The notes under the pieces: model-generated
Database searches by the model: none
Told to the model about the DNA's origin: nothing
The model's input: only the letters and a program-made list of their open reading frames with translations
Part shown: positions 1-13,964 of the stretch, in pieces
Position numbering within the stretch: the first letter of the stretch is position 1
Layout: every line of letters starts with the position of its first letter
Translations under genes and position numbers: made by a program
From: Psoroptes ovis
Lineage: Eukaryota; Arthropoda; Arachnida; Sarcoptiformes; Psoroptidae
Length of the DNA stretch: 64,000 nt
Direction of reading: 5' to 3'
Assembly (NCBI GenBank): GCA_002943765.1
Contig: PQWQ01000006.1
Span: 868,001 to 932,000, forward strand

Positions 1-514
1 ATTATAAAAAAATAATTTCAATAATAATATAACAATTTAAATTTTTGCTTCAATATTTGACAATTAAAAGATTTGAAAAATTATCAAAAATAATTCCATT
101 TATTTTTTTAAATAACTACATCAATTCAGATAATAATTCTTAATCGCTAACAATATGAGTTCATATTTATATGTTATGAATAAATAAAATTATTATGATT
201 ATAATCATGGATACAAATTAGATGAAAATATAATAATTTCATTTCCGCATTTTTGTTTTTGTTTTCAACTTTTTGTTTAGCAGATAATGTATTTGTTTGT
301 TTTATCATTTGTAATTGTATAATTTGCATAATTAATTTTTATTCATTTCATACTGATGGGTGTTGCCACCGTTGTTAATATTGTTGTTGCTGTAGCTTAT
401 GGTTTAGAATAACATTTTTTTGATGACATTTATGACAAAAAAATTTTCATTGATTAGATGGAAATAAAGGATTATTTTCATTGTTGAAAATGTCATTAAT
501 GTTTTCAATTCATA
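1..514. other. Non-coding flank, 3' side of tetraspanin
   Basis: No credible coding sequence. The right part should be the 3' UTR of the tetraspanin gene on the minus strand; a minus-strand AATAAA (read as TTTATT at 338-343) lies about 170 bases after its stop and is a candidate polyadenylation signal. Confidence 0.5.
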
Positions 515-1841
515 TTAAAAACTATGACCATTAATTGGATGCGCTTTTCTTGTCGGTTGCTGCCTCATTAATCTTGGCTTTGTATGTACTGAACGGCAAA
601 AATTTACACTTATCAATATGCCTAAAAACTATGTAGAAATTATTTGAATATGATGAATATAATGGAAAAAATTTTCAGAAAAGGAAAATTACCGAAAATG
701 CAGCTAAACCAACACCTAATAGGATGAACATTTTACATTCTGTTCGTATAAATTCATCGACAAATTGAAGGCAGCCCTATTTGGAAAATTGATTTGAAAA
801 TTATTTATATGAGAAAAATCAATATCCAATAATAAAATACTTTTTGATTTCTGAATGTACGATTTTCTTCATCATTAGTAGATTGGCATTTTGTTTCATT
901 TATAGGATGTGGATTTAAATAGGAATTTTTTTGTCGACGATTCGATAAACGGCAACAAGTACGACTAACCGAAAGAATATTTTGATCATTGAAATTGTTA
1001 GCAAATTGATCATCGAGTTGTTTTTGCAGCCATCTTGATTGTCGGTAATCATTTGATGATATGATTCCGCAACATTCAAACTAAAATCATGATTATTGAA
1101 AAAAATTAAATTCGATATTCAACCTGGATTTTGAGATTTACTTTTGTTTGTGCTAAATCAATAGCAGCCGTGTATTGTGAATGAAAACCATATTCATTGC
1201 GTAATAATTTAATAAATTGATCATTTGATGGCTGCTTTGATGATGAAAATATTCTTTCTTTGAATATCAATGCTAACATACCGATTGTTATTTCTAATGA
1301 AAATGTTATCATTAGAAAAAATGTATACTTTTTTTTTAAACAGAGTAAAATAAATCAAATTAAAGTGAAATTTTTGAAATTAAAAAAAAATTCATAGAAG
1401 AAACACTTACAATGAATAATAAGCAACGATTATTTTCGATTGCTATGAAACAGCCACATAATGACATTAAAAATGTCAGCGTTCCAATAAATATCAATAT
1501 CCATGCTAATAATTGTAAAATAGCTAAATTATTTTTCGGTGCAAAAAATAGTAAAAATAATGATGCTAATTCATCTTGTAGCAGATAATATACACCAAAA
1601 ATGAATATGAATATGCTTGAAATCTGATTAGAGGATGCAATAATGATGACCATTGAATAAATGTTGATTGATTTGATGGATAAATAGAATCGAAAATTTC
1701 AATTGAAAAAATTTTCAATCAAAAAAATGGACTAAAATAAAATGAAAGCAACAATATATTTACCCAAAAACAAATGTTGAATAATAATAAAAATTTTTTG
1801 GCACAAATTGCTTCGTCATTTGAATTAAATTCATTCATCAT
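515..1841 (-). CDS. Tetraspanin, six exons, 310 aa
   Basis: Four-pass membrane protein that organises partner proteins in membrane microdomains. Exons on the minus strand: 1841-1764, 1623-1411, 1327-1124, 1080-841, 776-693, 628-515; all five introns are GT..AG and phase 0, giving 310 residues. Visible landmarks: TM1 with KKFLLLFNICFW just after a short N-terminus; TM2 followed by the family motif GCFIAIENNRCLL (about residues 83-95); TM3 MITFSLEITIGMLALIF; a large extracellular loop with the CCG hallmark (FECCGIISSNDY, about 166-177), SRTCC, a KC and a final GC; TM4 GVGLAAFSFLGILISVNF and a short basic tail. The start is the first of two adjacent ATGs. The family is clear; the subfamily is not assigned. 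Exon boundaries are my reading, without transcript data. Confidence 0.9.
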
Positions 1842-4800
1842 AATTGATTTGAATTTAATTATCATCTTTTTTAAATGATTGAATGAATCAACAAAAAACA
1901 GAGAATAAATTAGCTGGAAATTGATTTATTAGAATTCAAAATGATGGAATAAGTGAAAAATTTCACTGGTTACCGTTTGATTCGATTTACATTTGCACTA
2001 GACCATGAAGATTACTTCAGCGAAAAATTGAAGAAAATGAATCAAACATAAATCAAATTAAATGCATCGAAAGGCACACACACACTTATTAACTCTTAAA
2101 CAGTCGATTCGATGATAACTTAATTCATGTTGAAAATTTTGAATAATGAAAACCATTTCAAATAAAAATGATCATAATGATCATGAAATGTTGTAGTCAT
2201 GGAACTGAAATGAATTAGACTTTGATTGTTGCAAAATTCAAAGAAAATGACTTCAAATGAATTAAAATAAATGAAAATCTAAAATCGAAATGAATGCTTA
2301 ATTTTCTAAATGACATAATTTTTTTTCAAAAAAATTTTCTTCAATTACGTTCAGTCAATTTCATACAATTATCATCCAAATTGCTTGAAAATTGACTTGA
2401 CTCTTTCTTATCATATCGCACTCTATGAATTCGCATATGTTGCCAAAAAAAATGAATAAAAATAATCAATTTACAGTTATTGTTTGAAATGTTGGTTATG
2501 CACCAGCAGCAGCAATAACAAAAACAACGAAAAAGGTAAACATAAATACAAAGCCTCCGGTATTCATGTATATCGACAACAGTCAATAATAATTTTAATA
2601 ATAGCGAACAGTTATAATTTCCGTGCGTAATTTCGTGTTCGTCACAAAATTGAAACTGTATTTGTATTTGTATTTGGTTGGTTAATTCATTTTGTTGTTT
2701 ATCCTTGTTATTCGTGATTATTATTATTAGTTCTCGTTCAATGTTATCTATGTGTTTATCTACGAGTGTTTATCTCTGAGTTATTTTTTCTGTATTAGTT
2801 GAAAAGTGAAAAAAAATCATTTCAAAATGTTTATCATTTTGGGCGTCATTACCATAATAATAATTTCAGAGATTTTTTTTCAAAAATTTATCATTCATTT
2901 CATTCTATTTCATATCCCTCGGTCTCTATCACTATGTGTGTATCCACAGCTATCCATTGTTACATGGAAATTTAACCATGCGATATATGGTTCTATTACC
3001 AAGCTGAATAAAATGGGAAAAAATTTTGAATAACCATTTAGTCGTCTCTAGCACCAACAACAACAACAATGACAATGACAACAAAAAAAAGCTTGTTGTT
3101 GTTGTTTGTAACCCTGATTCATATCCTTTTTATTAAAGTTGTTAAAATATTTAACAATTTGTAATTTCAAATCAATTTCATAATAATGATAATAATAAAT
3201 ACCTCTAACGCCCTTTGAATAATAATAACAATATCATTGTTATGATCATTGATAAATAATGGTAATTCATAATTTATATTTTATGAATGTCAACCTTGTT
3301 TTTTATTCGGATTCATCTATTATTAGTTATATATGTTTGTGGCAAATAAAACAAAATTCATTGTTATCTCTGTTTTCTTGTTTGTTGATATTATTGTTAT
3401 TGTCTATTGTTCAAAAATATATCAGGGATTTTTTGGAAATTCAAACAAAAAAGACGCAAAGAACAAAAAAGGAATATAGAAAAAAAATTTTCATTGACCA
3501 TGATCCATTGAGATTCAAAATAATAATAAATAATAATGATAATTACCAAATGTTTCGAGGTCAAAAATTTCAATTAATGAATGGATGTATGGATGGGAAA
3601 AATTGATTATTGATAATTTGAAAATTTTCAAATATTTGAGTTTTGAATGATTTTGGTTGAAAAAACAATTTTGCTTGCTTGCACTAAAACGACGCTTGAA
3701 ATATTCATATGTTTCATTCAAAAGGCAAAAGAATTCATGAGGATTCAAATTTAATTATTTCCCATGTATGAAGAATAAAACATAAAAATTTGGCCGAGAT
3801 GCCTTGGTGAATTCATTGATTGGACAAAATTTTAAAAAATGTTGAAAATTGATTGGTTTGCGATTGATTGATTTGGTTACATTCCTGAATGATTTCGACC
3901 AATCGAATTTATTTTCGATGATTTTAAATATTTTATAGTTTCAACTTATTGAATGTATTTCTTTTTTCTTCAATTAATTGATCAATTGATCGTCTGATTA
4001 TGATTGATTGAATAAATGATTGATTTAAACCTATAATATATTAGATTTGATCATTATTATTATCATTATCATTGATTTTTGTATATATTGAATGAAAATT
4101 GAATAAAATCAAATGAAAATTTTCGAAAAATTGATGATGATGATGATGATATCAAATGTTTTACAAAATATCATTGATGATTATTTTCTTGAATTTATAT
4201 TCAAAGTTAGTTCCACTCAACAGTGAAAAATTTTTTCGATGATTGTTTGAAAGCTGTCATCTATTTCCAGATTGGAATAGCAAAAATACCCGAATGTGAA
4301 TTGATAAAATGAAAGACAAGCCCATCTCGTTCAACACTATGAACCGGTCAAAGAGAATTGAAAAAAAAGAAGGAAATTTTAGATAAAATGGAAAATCATT
4401 GATTAATTTTTCATTCAATTGAAATTTAAAATATAAATCACAACAAAAAAAAAACAAGACAAAAAAGGAGCAAAAGCACAAAACCCTTTTTTGGTTATTG
4501 AAAATGAATAACCAAACACAGTGTTTCATTTGTATCATAATCATCAATTGAGCAGCAAATTGCTGACTTGGTAGCATTCAATGATTAATGCAAAATACGG
4601 AAAAAAATTTTATCTTAAAAATTTATCAAAAAGTTTATTTGCACTTAAAAACAATAAAATATTGCGATTGAAAAGTTCATGAATAATCATCGATATATTG
4701 ACTTTTGACATTTGACATCTAATATTTAAGTAAATTTGCACTAAATAATTGACAATGATTGAACATGCATCAATAACGAATGATAAATCAAATCATGCTT

Positions 4801-6615
4801 AACAAAATAAATTACTTGAGAAAATTCATTCATATATTGCAATCGATCATTACTACAACACACACAACGGGTATTTACCATACATTTTCAATCATGATTT
4901 ATTAATTGTTATGATCATCATCATTATTATTGAATGTGTAACCGAGAGCTAAACGGATTTCCGATTATTTTAAAAAGAATTTTTTTAGCTCAAAGATGCA
5001 TTCATATTGATAATAATTTTTTTTTCTTTGATCAGGGAAAACCTAATTATGAAAAATTAATGTAATTGATCCAGAAAAAGAGCAATTCATTGAAACAAAA
5101 TATAAATTAAATGATTAATCAATTGTGATTAATTTTTTTTCCTAATTTTTAGTAAAGATTTCCATGAAACAGGGAAGAGATTTTTATATCGTTTTGATTG
5201 TCACGTTTTGTTTTTTTGCTTCTGTTTTTGTTTTTCTTCATTTTTTCAATCTCGAGATACTTATCAGATTCTTATTCAATTAATTTGTTTATTTGTTTCA
5301 TGTATTTCTCAATGAAAAGAATGAAAAAATACGACTTTAATTCGACCGAAAATAAATAGTAATGTATATTTTTCATTATTACTCTCAATGATCGTAGAAA
5401 AAACACATATGATATTCCAAATAAAAATAATAACATTAGTGAATATGATAAGATAATTCACAATAATAATAACAATTGATTGAATGAAGAAAACAAACAT
5501 GAATGACATCTCAAATATTATCATCTTCAAACACAAAATCAAATTACAATAATTCATTGATATGGATTATTATTGATGATGAAAATATAAAAAATGAAAT
5601 GATACTATGATGATGATGATGATCAAATCGAATACATTTGGAAGAAAAGGATGATCATATTTGATACAAATATTTAACAATGATAATGATGATGATTCAA
5701 TTATGCCATAAAATACGGGTAAGTATTATCATATTATCATCATCATGATAAAGATGCAATATTCAAAAATAAATTTCATAATTTGCTCAATTATTGGAGA
5801 AAATCGATTAAATGATATTCAATATTGACGGAGAAATAATGTGTTGTATCAATTGTGGAATAGAATTTTCAATGTGATTGTCAATGGAATTGAATGATGA
5901 TCAACGAAGAAAAAACAGCCGGAAGCTGATTAATGAATCGTAATGGAGATGCTAAAGAAAACGTGTGCGACAATGTGTTTAATTACAAAAGCTAATCAAT
6001 TGATTCAATTATTATTATTATTACTATTTTTTCAAGAGTAATTTCCATTTTTTTTCTTAGATTGAAATCGCTTCATTGTTTCATTCATGAATTTAAAAAC
6101 TTTATATTTACACACACATATCCATCACATCACAAACAATAAAATTCAAATAAGTAATAGATATTTATATATTGATTGATATTAATATAGATCAAATTTT
6201 TGTTCAAGAAACAAAAGTAAATCTAATCTTATTTTTGTTTTCTTTATTACAATCATAAATTACTATCAAACATCATCATATCAATCATTCATTGATTGCA
6301 TATGATCGAAGAAAAAAAAATTTCTATTTGGATTTTATTTTCATATATAAATTACTGAAAAAATTATATAAATTCATTCTCATCAATCAATCAGTTAATA
6401 AATCAATCAATCAATCATTTGCATCGTGGTTTTCAAATTTCTTTTTTTTGATGTGTTTATAATTTGAGCGATAGAAGAATAAATAAATTTTAAAATTGTG
6501 ATTTCGACAATTATAATAGATAAATTTTTTAAAATTGATAATTTTGCTCGTGATAATCTGATACTTATTCATCACTTTTTTTCAATCGATTGAATTCATT
6601 TTCAATATTGAAAAA
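1842..6615. other. Gene-poor intergenic stretch, 4.8 kb
   Basis: Very AT-rich. The open frames here (for example 2341-2586 minus, 2806-3033 plus, 4257-4577 minus, 5309-5557 minus) are low-complexity, rich in Ile/Phe/Asn/Lys and match no family I know. A short GAT repeat sits at 4132-4150. The right end contains the promoter and 5' UTR of the P450 gene. I see no tRNA, rRNA or transposon here. Confidence 0.5.
6365..6396 (+). promoter_or_regulatory. Candidate TATA/Inr core promoter of P450 gene
   Basis: TATATAAA at 6365-6372 is followed by TCAGTT at 6391-6396, the arthropod initiator form. The distance from the TATA box to the initiator A is about 28 bases, the usual spacing. It predicts a 5' UTR of about 220 nt before the P450 start at 6616. 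TATA-like strings are common in such AT-rich DNA, so the spacing with a good initiator is the main support. Confidence 0.45.
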
Positions 6616-8666
6616 ATGTTTTCACAAATTGTTATATTTGTTCTTTTAGTTTTATTAATCAAAAAATTAATAAAATTTCTACATTGGATACCGAAACAAT
6701 ATCGATTATATTTATTGATGAAAAAAATACCTGGTCCAACAATTAAATGGCCATTATTTGGTCATATTAATTTATTGACGAAAATAGCTGATAAAAATTT
6801 GAACAAGAATAATAATGGTTCACCATCGGAAAATTTTTTCAATTTAATGAATAAATTATTGACAGAAAATATTGATAATAATTATAATGATGGATATATA
6901 CGGTTATGGTTAGGTCCATTTGTTCCGATTATCATAATCACTGATGCAAATATAGCACAAAAATTATTGAATAGTAAATATCATTTAGATAAGGCTACAT
7001 TCTATTCATTATTTCGTTATGCAATCAAAGATGGTGTCTTCACAAGGTAAACAAAGCTCAAACAATGAAAAAAATTGCTCAAAATTTTGTCATATTTTTC
7101 AATTAAACAAATGAAAAAAATAATTAATTAAAATACAAAAAAATTAATAATTGATTTCACATTAATCAAACAGCAAAACAGAAAAATGGCTGCATCAAAA
7201 ACGAGAAATACAAGAACATTTAAAATTTAAAGCATTACAACATTATATCATTAATACTGAACGTCATCTAGCGATTTTCAACGAACGCATCGATCAAATA
7301 ATTGATGATAATGAATTAAATGGTAAAATTGATGACATTAAACCCTACGTATCAACATTTGTATTAGATGTTCTTGGTGGTAAGTTTGCATTCATGATTT
7401 CAAATTTCAAATCAGTTTTTTCTCTTTTTTTCGGTGAATAGAAAATTTATTCAATACACAATTTCATTCACAAACGACTGGCATTGAACCTAATTTCGTC
7501 AATTCAATGATTAAAATGTTAGAAATTAGTTATGAACCATTTTTAAAGCCTTGGACATATCATTTTCGCAATAAATTGTTGATTTATATATTCAATTTTC
7601 AATTATTCTTCAAAAGCTTCAATTACATTTTGAATTTTAGAAAATCAGTACAAAAGGTATGTGACAAAATCATTCAATTATTTTTTACAATTAATAATTT
7701 CATGCTCCATCAATAAAAGATTATAAAAAATCGATTTGAAAAAAGACAAACAGAGATGTTTACAGCACAAGATATACAATTAACAAAAGTAAACAAAAGA
7801 AAACAGCCACTAACATTGTTGGATTCAATGATTGAAGCAAGAATATCGAAAAAAAATCCCAATCGTATCGAGAAATATGAAGAAATTGTACAACAAATCA
7901 ATACATTTGTTGTTGCTGGTATGTACACCACTATAAGCCCTGATAGACCAGAATTTATGATAAATTGAATTTGAATCTAACTATTTTCTTCAAAAAATAT
8001 TAATTAGGACATGATACCACAACAAGCGCAATAACTTGGACATTATACCTATTAGGTCATCATCCGATGCAACAACAGCGATTAATCGATGAAATTGATG
8101 AATTTTTGTCGAATTTGAACTTACATAATGGTTCTATTACACTGATGAATATGAGAAAATTGAAATATTTAGAATGTGTGATTTTAGAATCATTGCGTAT
8201 GTATCCATCAGGTCCATTCATTGCAAGAAAATCAAGACAAGATTTACATTTGAATGATGAAATAATATTGCCAAAAAATATCAATTATATAATTTATATA
8301 CAGCATATGCACATGAATCCTAAATATTTTCATCAGCCAGAAAAATTTGACCCAGAAAGATTTTTACGTACATCTAATGATCAGATATCATGGGTCAATC
8401 ATCATGCATATATACCGTTCAGTGGTGGACATAGGATGTGTCTCGGTAAAGAATACAGTCTCATGCAACAACGAATGTTTTTGATCAATATATTTCGCCG
8501 TTATCGCATAAAATCATTGGATAATTATGGCGATTGTAAACCAAAATACAACTTTCTATTATCATCGGCACATTTTCCAATACAATTTGAACGGCGACAA
8601 CCTCATTCAGCACCTTCAACACCATCATTCACGAGTTCATCATTATTGAGAAATGAATTTCTATGA
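6616..8666 (+). CDS. Cytochrome P450, CYP4-clan-like, 569 aa
   Basis: Microsomal haem-thiolate monooxygenase, probably oxidising fatty acids, hormones or xenobiotics. Exons 6616-7046, 7174-7379, 7442-7656, 7720-7918, 8008-8666 join in frame. Landmarks: N-terminal membrane anchor, then the proline hinge KKIPGPTIKWPLFGH; I-helix AGHDTTTSAITW (about 350-361) split across the fourth intron; K-helix ESLR (about 411-414); PERF (FDPERF, about 464-469); haem loop FSGGHRMCLG with the ligand Cys at about 495. All required P450 motifs are intact, so it looks functional. The I-helix and haem loop resemble CYP4 proteins, but exact family naming needs alignment. It is longer than the usual ~500 residues, partly from a Ser/Pro/Thr tail of about 25 residues. 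It stands alone, with no tandem paralogue in the window. Confidence 0.93.
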
Positions 8667-9061
8667 TTAAATTCTTACATTCTTTCTTGGCCTAAAATCA
8701 TATTTTTCTAATTTTCATTCCTTTTAGTTAATCAGCTTCAAACAATAAAACGCTCAATCAATTTTTATTTCATCTCAATTTCATTCTTTTAATTTCAAAG
8801 GCCTTGTCATCTTGAAAAAAATGCAAAATAGAAAAGTATTTCATTCCCCATTTTAATTGTTTCATCACTTTATTATTAAAAAAAAATTTGATTAATTAAA
8901 AAGTAAATTTTGATGGAAATTAATTTTTTTCGCGCCAAACGTTTAAATAGAAAAAAGAGTGCTTCAAGTCACAATAGCTGTCACAATAATTTTGACATTT
9001 AACACGTGTTTTATTATAATTTCATAATTTTACCAGTATGAATTTTTAGAAATCCTTAATT
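8667..9061 (+). other. P450 3' end and UTP14 promoter
   Basis: 395 bases without coding sequence between two genes in the same direction. AATAAA at about 8743 (in ACAATAAAAC) is a candidate polyadenylation signal for the P450 transcript. No further structure is evident. Confidence 0.4.
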
Positions 9062-10691
9062 ATGTTCACGATGATTGATGTCAATGATTTCAAAAACCAT
9101 TGTAAGCATGATGCACTCATTGCAGATATTAAAGATAATTTTAGCGAAAAATCCGCAAAATACCCATGGAAATCTAATCGTCAATTAATTGGCACTGCAA
9201 TTGATGATTTTGGTATTATCGGAACAAGAAAAAAAATTTCCATCGATGAATTATTAACAAGTGATAAAAAATATTGCGGTACAAGTGAAAGTTTCCATAG
9301 AAATTTCAAATTAGAAAAATTCATCAAGAAAAAAATTTTGAATCTATCATTGCATAAACATTTAGCTGATAAAATTTTGCGCAAAATTAATCATGATGAT
9401 TTGTGTGATACGATTTCAAAATACGATAAAACAGTCAAAGAAATGCGTAATGCTGATCAATTAATATTTCCATCTGAAAATGATTCTTCGCTGCAAATGC
9501 TGAATGAAAGACCAGAGAATCGATCTGATTCGGATAATAATATCGCATTTGAAATAAATGAAGCATTGAGCCAAAATGATGCTACCGAAGCACAAGTATT
9601 ACCACTCTGTTTTTTGTTTAATTATAATTTAAATGTATTTTTTAACTTAGACTTTGACTGATGATGAAATGCAATTTTTATGCAGATTAAATTTTGAGGA
9701 AGCACGAAAATTGCATAAAGAACTGCAACGATCGCGTGTATTGATTAGTTATCAAGAGGCAAAATTCAGGCGATTACGTCAAATTAAATCCAAAAAATAT
9801 CACAGAATCAAGCGAAAGAAATTACTCAAAAATGATGCCAAGAATATAGATGAAAAATGGGATGAATATGATCGTTTACGTGCATTAGAACGTGCAAGTT
9901 TACGACACATGAATACTGGTAAATGGGCTAAACAACAGAGTAATCGTGGTAAATATGATAATCAAGTAAGAAATGATCTAAATGAACAATTGAAAATCAG
10001 TCAAGAATTGATGAAAAAAAAGACTGGAATTCTGGATTGTCATGAAAAAAATAATTCTAGTCATTCATATTTTGAATTTGATCATCATAAAAAAGAAAAT
10101 GATCGAGAACTTTCATCAAATTTACTATCAGAAAAATCATATGATTATTGTCCATGGTCATCACAAGTTTCAAAAAAAAGTTTTCAGCCCACTTGTGATG
10201 ATAAAGCTGTGAATTTTGATGAAAATGATGTCAAGCATATGTTTCATACAATTTCAGAGAATTTAGAACAAAACAACGAGCTGTCTAATTTGTTCGGTGA
10301 TGATAATGGGATAATTGAACAATTTTCGTTAGAACAAAAACAAAATGAGGCAATCGGTGACATCGAAATGAATAAAACAAAATTTTTACCTGGATGGTCA
10401 AATAATAAATGGTCTGGTTATGGTATCAGCGAGAAAGCGAAGAAAAAATCCAGCAATTCGACCAAAAAACATAATCGTAAAGGAATGCAATCAATATTAA
10501 TAAATTTGAAAAAATCAAACAATTCAGAATTGGTGAAAAAATATTTAGAAACAAAAAAATTTTCCCAATCATATTGTCCAATTGGTCAAATATGGAATCC
10601 AGAAATAATTAGTCAAACATTACGTCAACCACGTATTTTAATACAAACGGGCAAAATTATTGATCCGATACGACCTCTAACGATAAACTGA
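9062..10691 (+). CDS. UTP14: UTP14-like U3 snoRNP / SSU processome protein, 524 aa
   Basis: Nucleolar component of the small-subunit processome, needed for 18S rRNA maturation; in yeast it activates the helicase Dhr1. Two exons, 9062-9595 and 9651-10691, joined phase 0 (CAA|ACT) across a 55-bp intron. Family signatures: the basic block RQIKSKKYHRIKRKK followed by ERASLRHMNTGKWAKQ, which correspond to the strongest conserved blocks of UTP14; a C-terminal FLPGWSNNKWSGYG box matching the GWGSWxG element; and NPEIISQTLRQPRILIQTGK near the end. It is shorter than human UTP14A (about 770 aa), mainly in the acidic linkers. The start is the first ATG of the open frame. Both intron edges are consensus-like. 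Confidence 0.88.
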
Positions 10692-12907
10692 TTAATTTTT
10701 CCCAATTAAAATATTTATATTTTGTTATAATTTAAATTACCAAGTTATTTTTAAAAAATGCGCCAAAGGGTTTAAATAGATTTCTTGAGAGGCCAATTGA
10801 GTTGAAATAGCCAAAAAATTACCGGTCCTTTTTCATACTCCTTCACCATAACCAAAAAAATAGGTAGTGGCGGTCGTTGGTGCTGATCCATTAATCGTGA
10901 TAAGAAATGAGAAAAAATTCGTCGACCTTTAGGTCACGAAGTAGAATATAAGAATTGATATCATCATGCTGCGCCACGAGCATACACATAGAGAAACATA
11001 GAAAATTCAAAATACCACTACTCCTCAAAAATTCTAATTTCTTTTACTTTTTTTCGTTCGATCTAAGACTTAAACTTTCAAATGAATTTGAAATGTCAAA
11101 TCACAAACTCTCATATCTATTTGGTCAGGTTTGACCGGCTACTTGCCATACCTTTTTTTATTCTATTTTTATTTTCTTAAAAATAAGTGCTTCTAAGAGA
11201 GAGTTTTGACGTTTTGTTTTGTGTGACCCTCTTATTTACTTTTTATTCATCCTATTTTTACTTGACCAAAAACTAATGAAAAATTGATGAAATTATCTTC
11301 CAAACAACAATGAAATCCAGCAGATAACATCATCATCAACGATCACCGATCAATCAACGATTAATCACCATCAACATTGCTTAAGATTTATCGTTTGTCG
11401 TCAAAGAATTTCATTAATTCCAAGACTGTTGATTTTTTTCTACTCGTCGTCATGTGGTCCCTAGCAAAATTGGCCACACCAAATTTTATATTTGTTTTGT
11501 TTCTTATTGTTGCATTTGTTTTTAACTTTTTTTCTTGTTTTACAATTCTTTATCATTATCAACATCAATTTTTGCCTCTTCTATTCGTCTATGTGATTTG
11601 ATGTAAACAACAATATTAATCTATTTTGATGACAAATAAATAAATAAATAAATGAAAATTTCATCATATTGTCTGTTCAATTTTGTGCTCGTATTGTTGT
11701 TGTGATTTAAGTGTGTAGTGATTGGATATATTTTTCAATATTTTCTGTATTTCGGTAAATAGTAAAAAATTTTGGAACCGGTGAAAATGTTACTGCAGTG
11801 AAAGTTTTTGTTGTAGCTTTTGCTTTCTCTCAACTAAATGTGAATTTTTTGGTGTGTGTTTCTGGTTTCTCTTCTCATTGTTTTGTGTGTGCATTCATCA
11901 TCATAATATTATTGTTATTATTTTGATTTGTAATCCTCATTTCATTTTAGTTCATTTTCTACATTTTATTTTTTCGTTTTCTGTATGTGCTCTATCAATT
12001 GTTTGTTATGTGTGTTGTATATAAACATTGAAGTAGCATTTTAAAAACATAGAAGCATACCATATTTACCATGTTAAATTTTCAATAATCATATATACGA
12101 CTAATAGAAAAGAAATGTAAAATAAAATTGAATGACTGACTGAAATATTGAAAAAATATAGAAGATAGAAAAACACCAGAAAAAAATAAAATCATCAAAT
12201 GGACTTGTCGAACTCAAAATAATGAAAATTATATTGATAATTCAGGGGGGAAAAATGACAATTAAAAAAAGAAATAAATTTAAATCTACATTCCATTAAT
12301 TGATTTAGTTTTTTAAATGAATTTTCCTGTGCATAAATTATATTAGGAATTTTAATTGATTTAAAAAAAAGAATTATTAATTTGGCTTAAATGATGAATA
12401 TTGAAAAAAAAATTCTGTTTTCATCAAACGACTATGATCGACAAAACAATTTGATAATTTGTCTATCAACTATAAATCAAACAAACATCGATAATCGATT
12501 TAGATATTTATATAAATTATAGAGAAAATGTAAGGTTTTATTTGATTTTCTGTCATTTAAACATTAAAACTCACTTTTTATTTATTTTGTTCTAGTTTTC
12601 ATTATTGATTACAATTATCATCATCATCAAATTGTATTCTAAATAACATTGCCATTAATTTTTCATTGTAATGTTTCATATTTTTATTATATGAATGTAC
12701 CAATCACTACTGAAAGTAAAAGGATTCTTTGGAATAATTTAACTGCCCATAATACAACAAAATCTGGTTCAAGCTATAGACAATTAATAGATTTTCTTAA
12801 TTTGTATCATATATTTTGATGAATTAGAAATCTTGAAATATTTACACGATTCAAACAAATATTACGATTGATATTTAAAGAATTTGATATTAAACAATCA
12901 AGATATT
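10692..12907. other. Intergenic, upstream region of RYBP-like gene
   Basis: 2.2 kb without supported coding sequence. The first ~500 bases (10740-11240) are less AT-rich than the surroundings and may hold the promoter and a 5' UTR exon of the downstream RYBP-like gene, but I cannot place a start site. An open frame at 11377-11601 is hydrophobic, lacks an ATG context and was not accepted. Confidence 0.35.
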
Positions 12908-13964
12908 ATGGATGATTCCAACACCTGGGAATGTACAGTCTGTACATACCATAATAGTGCTGAAGCATTCAAATGTTTAATGTGTGATGTGCGCAAAGGT
13001 ACATCTACAAGAAAACCAAGAATTAATCCTGAAATGGTTGCAAAACAAGTTGCAAGACAACAAGAACAAATCAAGCAACAAGCCCTAAAATCTGCGGTTA
13101 AAGATCACCACCATAATCACCGTAAATCAACAGAATATAATCATAATAGATCAATGAGATCTAGAATGCATGATGATGCGAGTAATTCAAGTATTGCAAG
13201 TACTTGCAGTAGTGGACGCAATAGTCCAATCTTGAATAATTCAAATTGCTCAAATAGTTTGGAATCATCGATGAATCAAAGTTCCACTGCCAATAATAAT
13301 TCAATATCATTTTTTGGTGAGCATATTTCGATTATCATAATACTCATAAAATGATTTTTTCCCCAATTATTATACAGATCAATCAACAAAACAACAATCA
13401 CTCAATAATTCAACTGCCAATGTGTCAAAAGTTCAAATGCCTTCGACAGTATCTTCATCATCATCGACAAATCATTATGATGATGAATTTGAGGATGATG
13501 ATGATTACGACGATGAATTTGATGCAAATGATGCTTCACACGATGAAAAACCATCGACTACATCTTCGACAGCAAATATTCGCAACAAGAATCGCAAAAA
13601 TAATTCAAATTCGAATGGGAAAATGATCGCACCAGTCCCACCAAAAGCAAGATTAAAAAATGTTGATCGTAATGATGTGCAAGTTGAAGAAGTTACTGTT
13701 AATAATATAACGGTTGTTATAACAGAATTTAAGCCAAAAAGAAATAGTAAATCTTCGCTAAACAATAATAATAACGAAACAAATAACAGTTCTCAGCAAA
13801 AATCATCTAAATCTAAAGATAATAATAGTAGAAAGACAAATAGTGCAACTAATGCTAATCAAGATAGAAAATCGACAAAAAAACGTCCAGCAAATGATTT
13901 GAGTGATTTTTATGGTTCGACTTCATCATCAACAGCCAAAAGAATCGCTGCTAATGCTGATTGA
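12908..13964 (+). CDS. RYBP: RYBP/YAF2-like Polycomb protein, 331 aa
   Basis: Adaptor of the non-canonical PRC1 complex that binds RING1 and ubiquitinated H2A. Exons 12908-13316 and 13378-13964 (61-bp intron, phase 1). The N-terminus is a RanBP2/NZF zinc finger with four cysteines, WECTVCTYHNSAEAFKCLMC, followed by DVRKGTSTRKPRINPEMVA, nearly the vertebrate sequence. The C-terminal RING1-binding segment is ARLKNVDRNDVQVEEVTVNN then ITVVITEFKPK. Between them lies a Ser/Asn/Asp-rich linker with an acidic run. The ATG at 12908 puts the zinc finger almost at the N-terminus, while vertebrate proteins have about 20 more residues first; an upstream exon is possible. Confidence 0.92.

Noticed and set aside
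2341..2586. Minus-strand 81-codon frame with Cys-rich stretch
   Set aside because: Reading of CAGCAGCAGCAA-type repeats on the other strand; no family, no splice context.
2806..3033. Plus-strand hydrophobic 75-codon frame
   Set aside because: Ile/Phe-rich translation of AT-rich DNA without similarity to a known protein or an adjoining exon.
4132..4150. GAT microsatellite
   Set aside because: Short simple repeat, common in this DNA; no sign of function.
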